NCBI GenBank assembly: GCA_009360345.1 | Contig: SPDP01000006.1 | Coordinates: 124,001 to 188,000 of the forward strand | Length of the DNA stretch: 64,000 nucleotides | Direction of reading: 5' to 3' | Origin: Alcaligenaceae bacterium SAGV5 | Lineage (GTDB): Bacteria; Pseudomonadota; Gammaproteobacteria; Burkholderiales; Burkholderiaceae_B | Part shown: piece by piece, positions 25,263 to 34,916 of the stretch | Layout: every line of letters starts with the position of its first letter | Numbering within the stretch: the stretch's first letter is position 1 | The notes under the pieces: generated by a model | The model's input: the letters and a program-made list of their open reading frames with translations, nothing else | The model's database searches: none | Told to the model about the DNA's origin: nothing | Position numbers and translations under genes: made by a program

Positions 25263-26517
25263 CCCGCTTGCCCGGCAGTCCGGCTCCATCGGGCATGCAC
25301 AGCGCGGCGTCGACAGCCTCGATCCAGTGCATGACGGGCGTAGGGGTGCCGGCCTGCAGGTGGGCCAGGCAGCCGACGTTCGCGGACAGGATGAGATCGG
25401 GGCTCGCCTTGTCCAGTTCGGCGAGCTTGCGCTCGCGCAGCTCGCCGGCGATCTCCGGTTGCAGCACCGAATACGTTCCCGCCGATCCGCAGCACAGGTG
25501 GCTGTCGGCGAACGGCTGGAGCGCGAAGCCCAGGTCCGACAGCAGGCGTTCGACCAGCGGTCTCAGGCCCTGCCAGTGCTGCAGCGTGCACGGCGGATGG
25601 AACACCGGCCGCGCGGCCAGCCGGCCGGCCAGGCGCGGGGCAAGCTCGGCCGCCTGCGGCGCCAGGATTTCCGCGATGTCGCGGACCATGCCCGACACGC
25701 GCGCCGCCCGGCCCGCGTAGGCGGGATCGTCGCGCAGGTGGTGCGCATACTCGCGCACGGTGGCGCCGCAGCCCGATGCGTTCATCACGATCGCCTCGAT
25801 GCGGCCGGACTCTATGCCGGGCCACCAGGCATCGATGTTGGCGCGCATCTGCTCGCGCGCCGCCGCCTGCTGGTTCAGGTGAAAACGCGCCGCCCCGCAG
25901 CAGCCCGAGCCGGGCGCGACCGAGGCCGAGATTCCCACGGCGTCGAGGACCCGCAAGGTGGCGGCATCGATGGCCGGCATCATGGCGGGCTGCACGCAGC
26001 CAGCCAGTATCACCACTTGCCGGGCATGGCGGCGCCGCGGAACCGGGCCCGCCGGCCGCCTCGGCGGCACCTTGGCCGCCAGCGAAGGCGGCAGCAGGGG
26101 ACGCAGCGCCTGCCCCAGCCTCATCGCCAGCCCGAACGCCGGCGACGCCATCGCCCGGCCCAGCACCGCGCGCTTGAGCTGGTCGCCGGGCGTCCTTTCC
26201 ACTCGTGTCTCGACCATGCGGCGGCCGATGTCGATCAACTGCCCGTACTCCACGCCGGACGGACAGGTCGTCTCGCAATTGCGGCAGGTCAGGCAACGGT
26301 CTAGATGCCGCTGGGTGCTGGCCGTGACCTCGCCGCCTTCCAGCATCTGCTTGATCAGGTAGATGCGGCCGCGCGGACTGTCCAGTTCGTCGCCCAGCAC
26401 CTGATACGTGGGGCAGGTGGCGGTGCAGAATCCACAATGCACGCATTTGCGCAGGATGGCCTCGGCCTGCCTGCCGTCGGGGGTGTCCTTGATCGACTCC
26501 GTAAGCCGTGTCTGCAT
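25252..26517 (-). CDS. glcF: Glycolate oxidase iron-sulfur subunit (GlcF)
   Basis: A 421-residue protein with two N-terminal [4Fe-4S] motifs: Cys25, 28, 31 and 35 (CVHCGFCTATCP) and Cys75, 78, 81 and 85 (CLTCRNCETTCP). Two cysteine-rich CCG domains follow (GCCGAARFH near residue 207 and LCCGSAGTYS near 345). The length is normal for GlcF. It transfers electrons from the GlcD/GlcE flavoproteins to the respiratory chain at the membrane. It follows glcE by 18 bases. The substrate could be another 2-hydroxy acid, such as mandelate, given the neighbouring mdlC (inference). Confidence 0.92.
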   Translation of the reverse strand: MQTRLTESIKDTPDGRQAEAILRKCVHCGFCTATCPTYQVLGDELDSPRGRIYLIKQMLEGGEVTASTQRHLDRCLTCRNCETTCPSGVEYGQLIDIGRRMVETRVERTPGDQLKRAVLGRAMASPAFGLAMRLGQALRPLLPPSLAAKVPPRRPAGPVPRRRHARQVVILAGCVQPAMMPAIDAATLRVLDAVGISASVAPGSGCCGAARFHLNQQAAAREQMRANIDAWWPGIESGRIEAIVMNASGCGATVREYAHHLRDDPAYAGRAARVSGMVRDIAEILAPQAAELAPRLAGRLAARPVFHPPCTLQHWQGLRPLVERLLSDLGFALQPFADSHLCCGSAGTYSVLQPEIAGELRERKLAELDKASPDLILSANVGCLAHLQAGTPTPVMHWIEAVDAALCMPDGAGLPGKRVSG

Positions 26518-26535
26518 GAGGTGTGTGATTCTTGT

Positions 26536-27621
26536 CTAAAGGTCGGGATACATGCGGCCAGGGTTCAGCACCCCTTCCGGATCGAATTCGTTCTTCAGGC
26601 GCCGGTGGATGGCCGCCACCGGGATCGACAGCGGATGGAACACCCCCGCCATCCGGGCCTCGTCGACCGACACGGCACGAAACAGCGTGGCATGGCCACC
26701 CGCCATTGCAACCGCCTGGCGCACGCGCTGGGCCGACTGGGGCCCGCCCAGCCACCGCTGGGCTCCCCCCCATTCGATCAACGTGGGCCCCAGGCCCAGG
26801 GGCCGCGTCACGGCGGGCACCGACAGCCGCCACAGGGGACGCCGGGTCAGGAAAGGATGCGTGTGGTCGCGCAGCGCGCGCCACCATGCCCCGGCTTCCT
26901 CATCGGCCAGCACTTCGCCGCCCAGCGTCGCGCGTGCCGCGGCCACCGCGGCCTCGGCTCCCGACAGGCGGACGGTCAGGCGTCCGCCGCTCGCGCCGCC
27001 CTCCCAGGCCGACGCGCTGACGGGCAGCGCCTGGCCGCCCCAGGCATTCATCCTGCGCAGCGCCGTCCCTTCATCCATCTCGAAGCGCAGCGTCGCCTCG
27101 CAGACGGGCCGGGGCAGCACCTTCAGCGACACCTCCAGGATCGCGCCCAGCGTGCCCAGCGACCCGGCCAGGAGACGGGAAACGTCATAACCCGCCACGT
27201 TCTTCATGACCTCGCCGCCGAAGCGCAGCACGCGCCCCTGCGCGTCCAGCAATCGCGTCCCCAGCACGAAATCGCCGACCGAACCGGCGCTGGCCCGCCG
27301 CGGCCCCGCCAAGGCCGTAGCGACACAGCCGCCCAGCGTCGCGCCTTCCGAGAAATGCGGCGGCTCGAAGGCCAGCATCTGGCCCTGCTCCGCCAGCATT
27401 TCCTCCACTTGCGCGAGGGGTGTCCCCGCCCTGGCGCTCACCACCAGTTCGCTGGGCTGGTAATCGATGACACCGGCATAGGGCGACATGTCGAGCACGG
27501 CATCGTGCTCCACCGGCAGCCCGTAGAAGCATTTGGTGCCGCCGCCACGGATGTACAGGGACCGGCGGCCGACATGGGCCATCAGTACGCGGGCGCGAAG
27601 ATCGGAGAGCAGGACGTCCAT
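26536..27621 (-). CDS. glcE: Glycolate oxidase FAD-binding subunit (GlcE)
   Basis: A 361-residue PCMH-fold flavoprotein subunit. The FAD phosphate loop is LYIRGGGTKCFYG (near residue 24), followed by FSEGATLGGCVATALAGPRR (near 93) and the GlcE signature FGGEVMKNVAGYDVSRLLAGSLG (quoted in parts). The C-terminal end NEFDPEGVLNPGRMYPDL matches the end of the GlcD/GlcE family. It works with GlcD and GlcF to oxidise glycolate or a related 2-hydroxy acid. It follows glcD by eight bases in the same operon. Confidence 0.9.
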   Translation of the reverse strand: MDVLLSDLRARVLMAHVGRRSLYIRGGGTKCFYGLPVEHDAVLDMSPYAGVIDYQPSELVVSARAGTPLAQVEEMLAEQGQMLAFEPPHFSEGATLGGCVATALAGPRRASAGSVGDFVLGTRLLDAQGRVLRFGGEVMKNVAGYDVSRLLAGSLGTLGAILEVSLKVLPRPVCEATLRFEMDEGTALRRMNAWGGQALPVSASAWEGGASGGRLTVRLSGAEAAVAAARATLGGEVLADEEAGAWWRALRDHTHPFLTRRPLWRLSVPAVTRPLGLGPTLIEWGGAQRWLGGPQSAQRVRQAVAMAGGHATLFRAVSVDEARMAGVFHPLSIPVAAIHRRLKNEFDPEGVLNPGRMYPDL

Positions 27622-27629
27622 GGATGGAA

Positions 27630-29126
27630 TCAGAAACGGGGGATTTCGGGAAAACGGATGGCGTCGCGGTGCACATGCCGCTGCCCGTATTCATTGCATC
27701 GGGCCAGCGTCGGAATGGCCTTGCCGGGGTTGAGCAGGCCGGTCGCGTCGAAGGCATGCTTGATGCCGAAGAAGACATCCAGTTCCTCGCGCGCGAACTG
27801 CACGCACATCTGGTCGATCTTCTCGGCCCCGACGCCGTGCTCGCCGGTGATCGTGCCGCCGACCTCGACGCACAGCTCCAGGATCTCGGCGCCGAAGCGC
27901 TCGGCGCGCTCGACCTCGTCGATGTCATTGGCATCGAACAGGATCAGCGGATGCAGGTTGCCGTCGCCGGCATGGAAGACGTTGGCGCAGCGCAGGCCGT
28001 ACTTGCGCTCCATCTCGGCAATGGCCGACAGCACCCGTCCCAGGTAGCGGCGCGGAATGGTTCCGTCCATGCAGTAATAGTCGGGCGAGATCCGGCCCGC
28101 CGCCGGAAAGGCGTTCTTGCGGCCGGCCCAAAACAACAGCCGTTCGGCTTCGGAACAGGAGACCTGCAGGCGCGTCGCGCCGCACTGGGCGAACAGCGAC
28201 TCGACCCGGCGGATTTCGTCGCCCACTTCCTCCTCGGTGCCGTCCGACTCGCACAGCAGGATCGCCTCGGCGTCCAGGTCATAGCCCGCGCATACGAACG
28301 GCTCCACCATGTGCACGGCCCGCCGGTCCATCATCTCGAGCCCGGCGGGAATGATGCCGGCGGCGATGACCCGGGCCACGGCATCGCCGGCCGCCTCGAC
28401 CGAACCGAAACTGGCCATGACCACCTTCGCCACGGCCGGGCGGGGAATGAGCTTGACGGTGACCTCGGTCACGATGCCCAGCATGCCCTCGGAGCCGACG
28501 ATGATGGACAGCAGGTCCAGGCCGGGCTCGTCCAGGGCCTGCGAGCCGAGTTCGAGCACCTCGCCGTCCATCATGACCACGCGCGCCGCCAGTACGTTGT
28601 GCACCGTCAGGCCGTACTTCAGGCAATGCACGCCGCCCGAATTCTCGGCCACGTTGCCGCCTATGGTGCAGGCGATCTGGCTGGAAGGATCGGGCGCGTA
28701 GTACAGCCCGTGTGGCGCGGCGGCTTCCGAAATGGCCAGGTTGCGCACGCCCGGCTGCACCACCGCCTGGCGCGCCTCGGGGTCGACCTGGATGATGCGG
28801 TTGAATTTCGCCAATCCCAGCAGCACACCCTCGGCATGCGGCGTCGCCCCGCCCGACAGCCCCGTCCCCGCGCCGCGCGCCACCACCGGCACGCCCATCC
28901 GCTTGCACAGCCGCAGGACCCGCCGCACCTGCTCCTCGGTCTCCGGCAATACCACGACCATGGGAACCTGTCGGAACAGCGACAGGCCATCGCATTCATA
29001 AGGGCGCGTTTCCTCTTCCCTGAACAGCACGCAATAATTGGGAAGCACATCGCGCAATGCCTGCACCACCTCTACCTGGCGCTCGGCCGCGATCGGGTCC
29101 AGCCCGATTTCTGTTGGGGCGTTCAT
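27630..29126 (-). CDS. glcD: Glycolate oxidase catalytic flavoprotein (GlcD)
   Basis: A 498-residue FAD-linked oxidase. PVVARGAGTGLSGGATPHAE (near residue 76) binds FAD, and ASQIACTIGGNVAENSGG and HAGDGNLHPLILFD follow; the C-terminal GEHGVGAEKIDQM completes the GlcD pattern. It oxidises glycolate to glyoxylate, or a similar 2-hydroxy acid, in complex with GlcE and GlcF. Start 29126 has CTGGAG six bases upstream and begins MNAPTEIGLDP; a GTG/ATG further upstream is less likely. It follows a second FAD-linked oxidase by 67 bases. Confidence 0.92.
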   Translation of the reverse strand: MNAPTEIGLDPIAAERQVEVVQALRDVLPNYCVLFREEETRPYECDGLSLFRQVPMVVVLPETEEQVRRVLRLCKRMGVPVVARGAGTGLSGGATPHAEGVLLGLAKFNRIIQVDPEARQAVVQPGVRNLAISEAAAPHGLYYAPDPSSQIACTIGGNVAENSGGVHCLKYGLTVHNVLAARVVMMDGEVLELGSQALDEPGLDLLSIIVGSEGMLGIVTEVTVKLIPRPAVAKVVMASFGSVEAAGDAVARVIAAGIIPAGLEMMDRRAVHMVEPFVCAGYDLDAEAILLCESDGTEEEVGDEIRRVESLFAQCGATRLQVSCSEAERLLFWAGRKNAFPAAGRISPDYYCMDGTIPRRYLGRVLSAIAEMERKYGLRCANVFHAGDGNLHPLILFDANDIDEVERAERFGAEILELCVEVGGTITGEHGVGAEKIDQMCVQFAREELDVFFGIKHAFDATGLLNPGKAIPTLARCNEYGQRHVHRDAIRFPEIPRF

Positions 29127-29193
29127 GCACATCTCCAGTAACTTCTGAAGATAGCCTGCCCCCGCCTTCCCCAACAGTGGTATTACCCCCCCC

Positions 29194-30609
29194 TCAGGCC
29201 GCGGGGGGGGGCAATACCTTGCCGGGATTGAGGATATTCAAGGGATCGAAGGCCTGCTTCACCTGCCGCATCAGCGCCAGCGCGTCCTCGCCGTGTTCCT
29301 CGGCCAGGAACTGCATCTTGTGCAGGCCCACGCCATGTTCGCCGGTGCAGGTACCGTCCATGTCCAGGGCGCGCCGGACCATGCGGCGATTGATGGTCTC
29401 GGCTTCGGCCCATTCGGCCTCGCTGTCCGGGTCCAGCAGCATCTGCACGTGGAAGTTGCCGTCGCCCACGTGCCCGACCACGCAGGTCGGGAAGCTGGCC
29501 CGGGCCAGGTCGGCGTTGGTTTCCCGGATGCAATCTGCCAGCCGGGAGATCGGCACGCACACGTCGGTGCTGGAGGCGCGCGCGCCGGGGCGCAGTTGCA
29601 GGGTCGCGAAGTACGCGTTGTGGCGCGCGGCCCACAGGCGGTTGCGATCTTCGGGATGCACGGCCCATTCGAAGTCCATGCCGCCGTGCTCGCGCGTGAT
29701 TTCCTGCACCGTCGTGGCCTGCTCCTCGACTCCCGCCGGGCTGCCGTGGAACTCGAACAGCAGCAGGGGCGTCTCGCGCAGGGTCAGCTTGCTGTAGAGG
29801 TTGAGCGCGTGCACGGTGGCCGTGTCCAGCAGTTCGACCCGGGCGACCGGGATGCCCATCTGGATGGTCTGGATGACCGCGGCCACGGCCGCGTCCACGC
29901 TGGGGAAGTTGCAGACCGCCGCCGATACCGCCTCGGGCTGGGGATACAGCCGCACCGTGACCTCGGTGATGATGCCCAGCGTGCCTTCGCTGCCGATGAA
30001 CAGGCGGGTCAGGTCGTAGCCGGCCGAGGACTTCTTGGCGCGCCGCGCCGTGCGGATGACCTTGCCCTGGGCCGTGACCACCGTCAGGGACACGATGTTG
30101 TCGCGCATGGTGCCGTAGCGCACCGCGTTGGTCCCGGATGCCCGCGTGGCGGCCATGCCGCCCAGCGAGGCGTCCGCGCCGGGGTCGATGGGGAAGAACA
30201 ACCCCGTATCGCGGATTTCGTTGTTGAGCTGCTTGCGCGTGACGCCGGCCTGCACGGTGACGGTCAGGTCGTCGGGATTGACCGACAGGACGCGATTCAT
30301 GCGGGACACATCCAGCGTGATGCCGCCTTCGATCGCCAGCACATGCCCTTCCAGCGACGACCCCGATCCGTAGGCGATCAGCGGCACGCCGTGCGCGGCG
30401 CAGGCCTCGACCGCCGCCACCACATCCCCGGTGCTCTCGGCGAACACCACGGCGTCGGGCGGCACCGCCGGATAGGGCGACTCGTCGCGGCCGTGGTGTT
30501 CCCGCACCGACGGGTTCAACGACAGGCGATCGCCGAAATGGGCGGCCAGCGCATCGAGACAGGCCTGGGGCACCGGACGGCGCGGAGAGGGAAAAGCGGG
30601 GGCATTCAT
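29194..30609 (-). CDS. FAD-linked D-2-hydroxyacid dehydrogenase (D-lactate dehydrogenase, cytochrome type)
   Basis: A 471-residue protein of the same fold as GlcD but clearly of the DLD branch: PLIAYGSGSSLEGHVLA for FAD binding, DPGADASLGGMAATRASGTN, then VVGHVGDGNFHVQML and CTGEHGVGLHK. DLD enzymes oxidise D-lactate or other D-2-hydroxy acids and reduce cytochrome c or another acceptor. No signal peptide is seen. It lies between the BisC-like gene and glcD, so two 2-hydroxyacid oxidising systems are in one transcription unit. The C-terminus ends in a proline-rich tail. Confidence 0.88.
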   Translation of the reverse strand: MNAPAFPSPRRPVPQACLDALAAHFGDRLSLNPSVREHHGRDESPYPAVPPDAVVFAESTGDVVAAVEACAAHGVPLIAYGSGSSLEGHVLAIEGGITLDVSRMNRVLSVNPDDLTVTVQAGVTRKQLNNEIRDTGLFFPIDPGADASLGGMAATRASGTNAVRYGTMRDNIVSLTVVTAQGKVIRTARRAKKSSAGYDLTRLFIGSEGTLGIITEVTVRLYPQPEAVSAAVCNFPSVDAAVAAVIQTIQMGIPVARVELLDTATVHALNLYSKLTLRETPLLLFEFHGSPAGVEEQATTVQEITREHGGMDFEWAVHPEDRNRLWAARHNAYFATLQLRPGARASSTDVCVPISRLADCIRETNADLARASFPTCVVGHVGDGNFHVQMLLDPDSEAEWAEAETINRRMVRRALDMDGTCTGEHGVGLHKMQFLAEEHGEDALALMRQVKQAFDPLNILNPGKVLPPPAA

Positions 30610-30663
30610 GTATCGACAGCCTGAGGGTGGATCCCCCGATTCTACGCCCTGCCCCGCCCTTGA

Positions 30664-32967
30664 TCAGGCCTGCCGCACCGCCGGCGGCACGAAGGCCGTG
30701 ACCGGCGGCGCATCGTCGAAGCGCTCGATCTCGACCAGCGCGGTCTGCGCCATCGAGCCCTGCGTCAGGCTCGACGTGCCCTTGTCCAGGGTCACCATGT
30801 TGGGATTGCCGTGCTTGTCCAGCGAACCGGACTCGCCGCCCCGCAGCGGGTCGTACCAGGCCCCGGTGGCGATCTGCGCGACACCCGGCACCAGGTGCCC
30901 GGCCAGCACGGCCCCCGCCAGGAAGGCCCCGCGATCGTTGAACACGCGGACCACGTCGCCTTCCCGGATGCCCCGCGCCGCCGCGTCGTCGGGATGCAGG
31001 GCGATGGGCTCGCGCCCGGCAACCTTGCTCGCGCGGCTGGCCTGCGCCGGATCGAGCTGGCTGTGCAGCCGGGTGGCCGGCTGGTTGGACAAGAGATGCA
31101 GCGGATAGCGCGCCGCCTGCGCGCCGCCCAGCCACTCCGCCGGCTCCAGCCACGCGGGATGGGGCGGGCAGTCCGCGTAGCCATAGCCTTCGATCGTCCG
31201 CGAGTGGATCTCTATCCTGCCCGAGGGCGTGGCAAGCGGATGGCCCTCCGGATCGCGCCGGAAATCGTCCAGCAGGACGCAGCCGGCCTCGGGCTGGGGA
31301 AAGGCGAATTGCCCCGCCTGCCAGAACGCGTCGAACGCCGGCGGCGCGTAGCCCGACTCCCGGGCCTTGGCGGCCGCGACCCCGTACATGTGGCGCAGCC
31401 AGCCCATCTCGTCGCGCCCTTCCGCATAGGCCGCCTCGAATCCCAGGCGCCCCGCGACCTCGGCCAGGATGTCGAAGTCGTTGCGCGCCTGCCCCACGGG
31501 CGGGATGACCTGCTTCATGGCCAGCCAATAGGGGACATTCTCGTGCGCCAGGATGTCGTTGCGCTCCATCGTGGTGGTCGCCGGCAGCACGATGTCGGCA
31601 TGCCGGGCGGCGGGATTCCACCAGGGTTCGTGGACAATGACCGTCTCCGGCGCCTGCCAGGCGCGCAGGAAGCGGTTCAGGTTGGTGTTGTGGTGGAAGG
31701 GGTTGCCGCCTATGGAATAGACCAGGCGAATGTCCGGGAACGTGATGGCCCGGCCGAAACATTCGATCTGCTTGCCGGGATGCAGCAGCATGTCGGCGAT
31801 GCGGCCGACCGGCACATAGGTCTTGATCGCGTTGGGCCCCAGCGGCAGCGTCGGGCGCGGCATGCCCTCGACACGCGGCGCCATCATGCCGTTGACCGCG
31901 CCGAAACCGATGCTGAAGCCACCGCCGGGCAGGCCGATCTGCCCCAGCATCGCGGCCAGGGTGACCAGCATCCACACCGGCTGCTCGCCATGATCGGCGC
32001 GCTGCACCGACCAGCTCAGGTTCACCATCGTGCGGCTGGCCGCCATCCTGCGGGCCAGCGCGCGGATCTCGCCGGCCGGCACGCCGGTAATGGGCGCCGC
32101 CCAGTCGGCGCTGCGGGGCGGTCCGCCGTCGCGGCCCAGCAGATAGGCCTCGAAGCGTTCGTAGCCCTCGCAGTGGCGCGCCAGGAATTCCCCGTCGCGC
32201 AGGCCATCCGAGGCCAGCGTGTGGGCGATGCCCAGCATCATCGCGGTATCGGTATGCGGGCGGATGGGCATCCACTCGGAGCGGGACGCGGGCGGCTGGT
32301 CCGCGCGCGAGGGGCTGATGGTGACGAACACCGGCCCACCGCCCCCGGTATTCCGGTACCAGTCGGGATTGTCGTGCACCACCGCGCCGCCGGGGTCGAG
32401 CTGGGTGTTCTTCAGGGCGGCGCCGCCGAACATCACCATCAGCTCGGTCGAGGCCATGACCTCCGGCCAGGAGGCAACGAGATTGGTGATGTCCGACCGG
32501 CCCAGGATATAGGGCATGATGCCCAGGGCGGCACCGAAGCTGTGGTTGCCGCGCTTGTCGACATAGCCGCCGTGCAGGCCCAGGAAGCGCTTGAGCACGC
32601 TGGGTCCGTGGTGCAGCCGGCCGGCGCTGGCCCAGCCGTAGGACCCGCCGTAGATTGCCTCGTTGCCGTGTTCGGCCTTGACCCGGGCCAGTTCGTCGGC
32701 AACCAGGTCCAGGGCCTGGTCCCAGCCGACCGGCACGAACTCGCCGCCGCCGCGCCCCTGGCCGTTGCGGTGGCGCAGGTAGCCCGCCCTGACATACGGC
32801 TGGTCGATCCGCAGCGGCCCGCGCACGATCTCGGGCAAGCCCCTCACGAAGCTGGCCGGATGCGGGTCCGCGTGGAACGGCACGGTATCGAGAATGGCGC
32901 CCCGCTCGTCGGTCACGACGTCGTACACCCCCCAGTGCGAAGCGGTCTGCGTGGATCGGGTCGTCAC
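30664..32967 (-). CDS. Molybdopterin oxidoreductase, BisC/DMSO-reductase-like
   Basis: A 767-residue bis-MGD enzyme of the DMSO reductase type. It begins without the N-terminal Cys cluster of nitrate reductases and carries GGSYGWASAGRLHH (near residue 107), the region that supplies the serine Mo ligand in DMSO, TMAO and biotin sulfoxide reductases. The C-terminal dinucleotide-binding domain has LLSNQPATRLHSQLD. There is no Tat signal, so it acts in the cytoplasm like BisC. The start is GTG at 32967, preceded by AAGGAG. Its substrate may be biotin or methionine sulfoxide; the co-transcribed genes do not decide this. Confidence 0.85.
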   Translation of the reverse strand: MTTRSTQTASHWGVYDVVTDERGAILDTVPFHADPHPASFVRGLPEIVRGPLRIDQPYVRAGYLRHRNGQGRGGGEFVPVGWDQALDLVADELARVKAEHGNEAIYGGSYGWASAGRLHHGPSVLKRFLGLHGGYVDKRGNHSFGAALGIMPYILGRSDITNLVASWPEVMASTELMVMFGGAALKNTQLDPGGAVVHDNPDWYRNTGGGGPVFVTISPSRADQPPASRSEWMPIRPHTDTAMMLGIAHTLASDGLRDGEFLARHCEGYERFEAYLLGRDGGPPRSADWAAPITGVPAGEIRALARRMAASRTMVNLSWSVQRADHGEQPVWMLVTLAAMLGQIGLPGGGFSIGFGAVNGMMAPRVEGMPRPTLPLGPNAIKTYVPVGRIADMLLHPGKQIECFGRAITFPDIRLVYSIGGNPFHHNTNLNRFLRAWQAPETVIVHEPWWNPAARHADIVLPATTTMERNDILAHENVPYWLAMKQVIPPVGQARNDFDILAEVAGRLGFEAAYAEGRDEMGWLRHMYGVAAAKARESGYAPPAFDAFWQAGQFAFPQPEAGCVLLDDFRRDPEGHPLATPSGRIEIHSRTIEGYGYADCPPHPAWLEPAEWLGGAQAARYPLHLLSNQPATRLHSQLDPAQASRASKVAGREPIALHPDDAAARGIREGDVVRVFNDRGAFLAGAVLAGHLVPGVAQIATGAWYDPLRGGESGSLDKHGNPNMVTLDKGTSSLTQGSMAQTALVEIERFDDAPPVTAFVPPAVRQA

Positions 32968-33002
32968 AATGTCTCCTTGGGCGCCGGATGGTCCGCCGGC
33001 CC

Positions 33003-33986
33003 TCAATCGGCCTGGATTTTCAGTTCATCGATCAATGTCCCCAACTGCCGGTAGTCGGCGGCGACCTGCGCGCCGAGCCTGTCGGGCGAGCCCCCCGCCG
33101 GCACCGCCGACAACGCGCCCAGCGCCTCGACGACGTCGGGAAGCGCCAGGACCTGGCGCAGCTTGTCGTTGAGCAGAGCCACCACCGATGGCGACGTGCC
33201 GGCCGGCGCGAAGAATGCGTTCCAGGCGCGCAGGCGGACGTCGGGATACCCCGACTCGGCGATGGAGGGCACCGCGGGCAGGAACGGCGTGCGGTCGGGA
33301 TCGGCCACCGCGATGGCCGTCAGCTTGCCGGCCTTGAGATACTGCCTGACCGGTCCGATCGTCACCAGCGCGATCGGAATGTGGCCGGCCACGACATCGG
33401 TCACGGACGGCGCGACGCCTTTGTAGGGAATGTGCTGCAAGGCGGTCCCCGCCGACCGGTTCAGCCATTCGCCCACGATATGCATGGGCGACCCGGATCC
33501 CGAAGTACCATAGGAAATCCGCTGGCCGCGGCGGGAAGCCTCGACGATGTCGCCCAGCGTCCCGAAGCCCGAACCAGGATGGGCGACCAGCAGCAGCGAC
33601 GACGTCGTCATCTGGATGACGGGCTTGAAATCGGCCACGGGATCGTAGCCGGCGACCCCGGCCTGCCTGAGTACCAGCGGCGCCGTCGCGAATGTCGATG
33701 GCGCGAACAACAGGGTATGGCCGTCGGGCGCCGCATGCGCCACATGACTGCTGCCCACCATGCCCGATGCCCCGGCGCGATTGACGACCAGCACGGGCTG
33801 TCCGACCCGGGGAGCGAGCTTTTCGGCATAGAGACGCGCCATGACGTCGGTATCGCTGCCCGGTGGATAGGCGACCACGATGGTGATAGGCTTTTCCGGA
33901 TAGCGCTGCGCGTAGCCGGACGCGCACCAGGCGACCCCCGCGGCGGCCAAGGCCGCGCCCAACCGCCGGCGAGTGATTTTCGACAT
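33003..33986 (-). CDS. Bug/TctC-family periplasmic solute-binding protein
   Basis: A 327-residue Bug protein. Its N-terminus MSKITRRRLGAALAAAGVAW contains a TRRRLGA segment that faintly resembles a Tat signal, followed by a cleavage region near GYAQ. Mature motifs are AYPPGSDTDVMAR, VVNRAGASGMVG and IPYKGVAPS. ATG at 33986 has GGAGGG upstream; the reading frame extends much further upstream only as the antisense of the AraC gene. It is the first gene of the bisC-like/dld/glcDEF unit and is divergent from the AraC regulator. Confidence 0.88.
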   Translation of the reverse strand: MSKITRRRLGAALAAAGVAWCASGYAQRYPEKPITIVVAYPPGSDTDVMARLYAEKLAPRVGQPVLVVNRAGASGMVGSSHVAHAAPDGHTLLFAPSTFATAPLVLRQAGVAGYDPVADFKPVIQMTTSSLLLVAHPGSGFGTLGDIVEASRRGQRISYGTSGSGSPMHIVGEWLNRSAGTALQHIPYKGVAPSVTDVVAGHIPIALVTIGPVRQYLKAGKLTAIAVADPDRTPFLPAVPSIAESGYPDVRLRAWNAFFAPAGTSPSVVALLNDKLRQVLALPDVVEALGALSAVPAGGSPDRLGAQVAADYRQLGTLIDELKIQAD

Positions 33987-34076
33987 GACGTCCCTCCGTG
34001 TAGACCTCGGAACTATAGGAATCGCCCGCCGGCTCCACTGGCGAGAAACCGTCAGTTTTCGGCGAAGAACCGACAT

Positions 34077-34853
34077 ATGACCCCCATGCCCGTACCCCTG
34101 CCCGTCGACCTGGCGGGCGAGCCGCTGTGCGTCGTCGTGCGTGAAGGCAAGGCGGGCGAAACCTCGCTCCACACGCATGCCTGTGGACAATTGCTGTATC
34201 CCGAGCGCGGCGCCACGCTGCTCCAGACCGAGCATCATCTGGTCCGGCTCGGCCCCAGCCGCGCCGCATGGATCCCCCCCGACCTTCCCCACGCGGTGCT
34301 GATGGAGCGCCCCTACCGGTATCACAGCGTGTATGTCGACGCGGCCGTGTATGCCGAGACGGTCTTTTCCGTGACGGGCATCAGCCCTCTGCTCAGGGAG
34401 CTGATCTTCGACGCGGCGCGCTGGGACACCCCGAGCGCCGACGTGCCCTCGCGCCACTGGAAAACCCAGGGAATCCTGGACGAGATCCGCCGGGCGCCGC
34501 GCGTTGCCGCCGGACTTCCCATTCCCGACGACACGCGCATCGCCATGGTCTGCCGGGCCCTGGAGGCAGACCCATCGGACGGCCGGACCCTGGCCGAATG
34601 GGCCGCGCAGGCGGGCGCCAGTGAAAAGACGATGCAGCGCATCTTCGTGAAGCTGACCGGATTGTCGTTCCAGCAATGGCGCAACCATGCCCGCATGACG
34701 CGCGCGATCGAACTGCACAGCCTGGGGCGCCGGATGCTGGATATCGCCGTCGAGCTCGGCTATTCCAGCGAGGGCGCCTATTCCCATGCGTTCAGGCAGT
34801 TCTACGGGTACTCGCCGGGCCAGTTGAAAAGAAGGCAGGCGCAAACGTCCTGA
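34077..34853 (+). CDS. AraC-family transcriptional regulator
   Basis: A 258-residue regulator: an N-terminal cupin-type sensing domain (SLHTHACGQLLYPERGATLL, AAWIPPDLPHAVLM) and a C-terminal double helix-turn-helix with LAEWAAQAGASEKTMQRIF and the second motif MLDIAVELGYSSEGAYSHAF followed by RQFYGYSPGQLKRR. The layout is that of AraC regulators with a cupin, which often sense small organic molecules. It is divergent from the Bug gene at 33986, with a 90-bp gap, and probably controls the bisC-like/glc unit. The start could also be the ATG nine bases later. Confidence 0.9.
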   Translation: MTPMPVPLPVDLAGEPLCVVVREGKAGETSLHTHACGQLLYPERGATLLQTEHHLVRLGPSRAAWIPPDLPHAVLMERPYRYHSVYVDAAVYAETVFSVTGISPLLRELIFDAARWDTPSADVPSRHWKTQGILDEIRRAPRVAAGLPIPDDTRIAMVCRALEADPSDGRTLAEWAAQAGASEKTMQRIFVKLTGLSFQQWRNHARMTRAIELHSLGRRMLDIAVELGYSSEGAYSHAFRQFYGYSPGQLKRRQAQTS

Positions 34854-34873
34854 CTACAATCCACGGGAACGGC

Positions 34874-34890
34874 GATGCCCACGGGGCATC
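34874..34890. terminator. Hairpin between araC-type gene and cob(I)alamin adenosyltransferase gene
   Basis: GATGCCC-ACG-GGGCATC, a perfect 7-bp stem, lies in the 63-bp gap after the AraC gene. No T-run follows, so it is a weak terminator or a 5'-leader structure. Confidence 0.4.
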
Positions 34891-34916
34891 GGGCCCATCC
34901 TGATCATGGAGTATTC

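Noticed and set aside
27624..29141. 505-codon plus-strand frame over glcD
   Set aside because: GlcD on the minus strand has complete family motifs; the opposite frame does not.
30664..32967. Formate dehydrogenase or nitrate reductase
   Set aside because: The N-terminal [4Fe-4S] Cys motif of those enzymes is missing, and GGSYGWASAG fits DMSO/biotin sulfoxide reductases.
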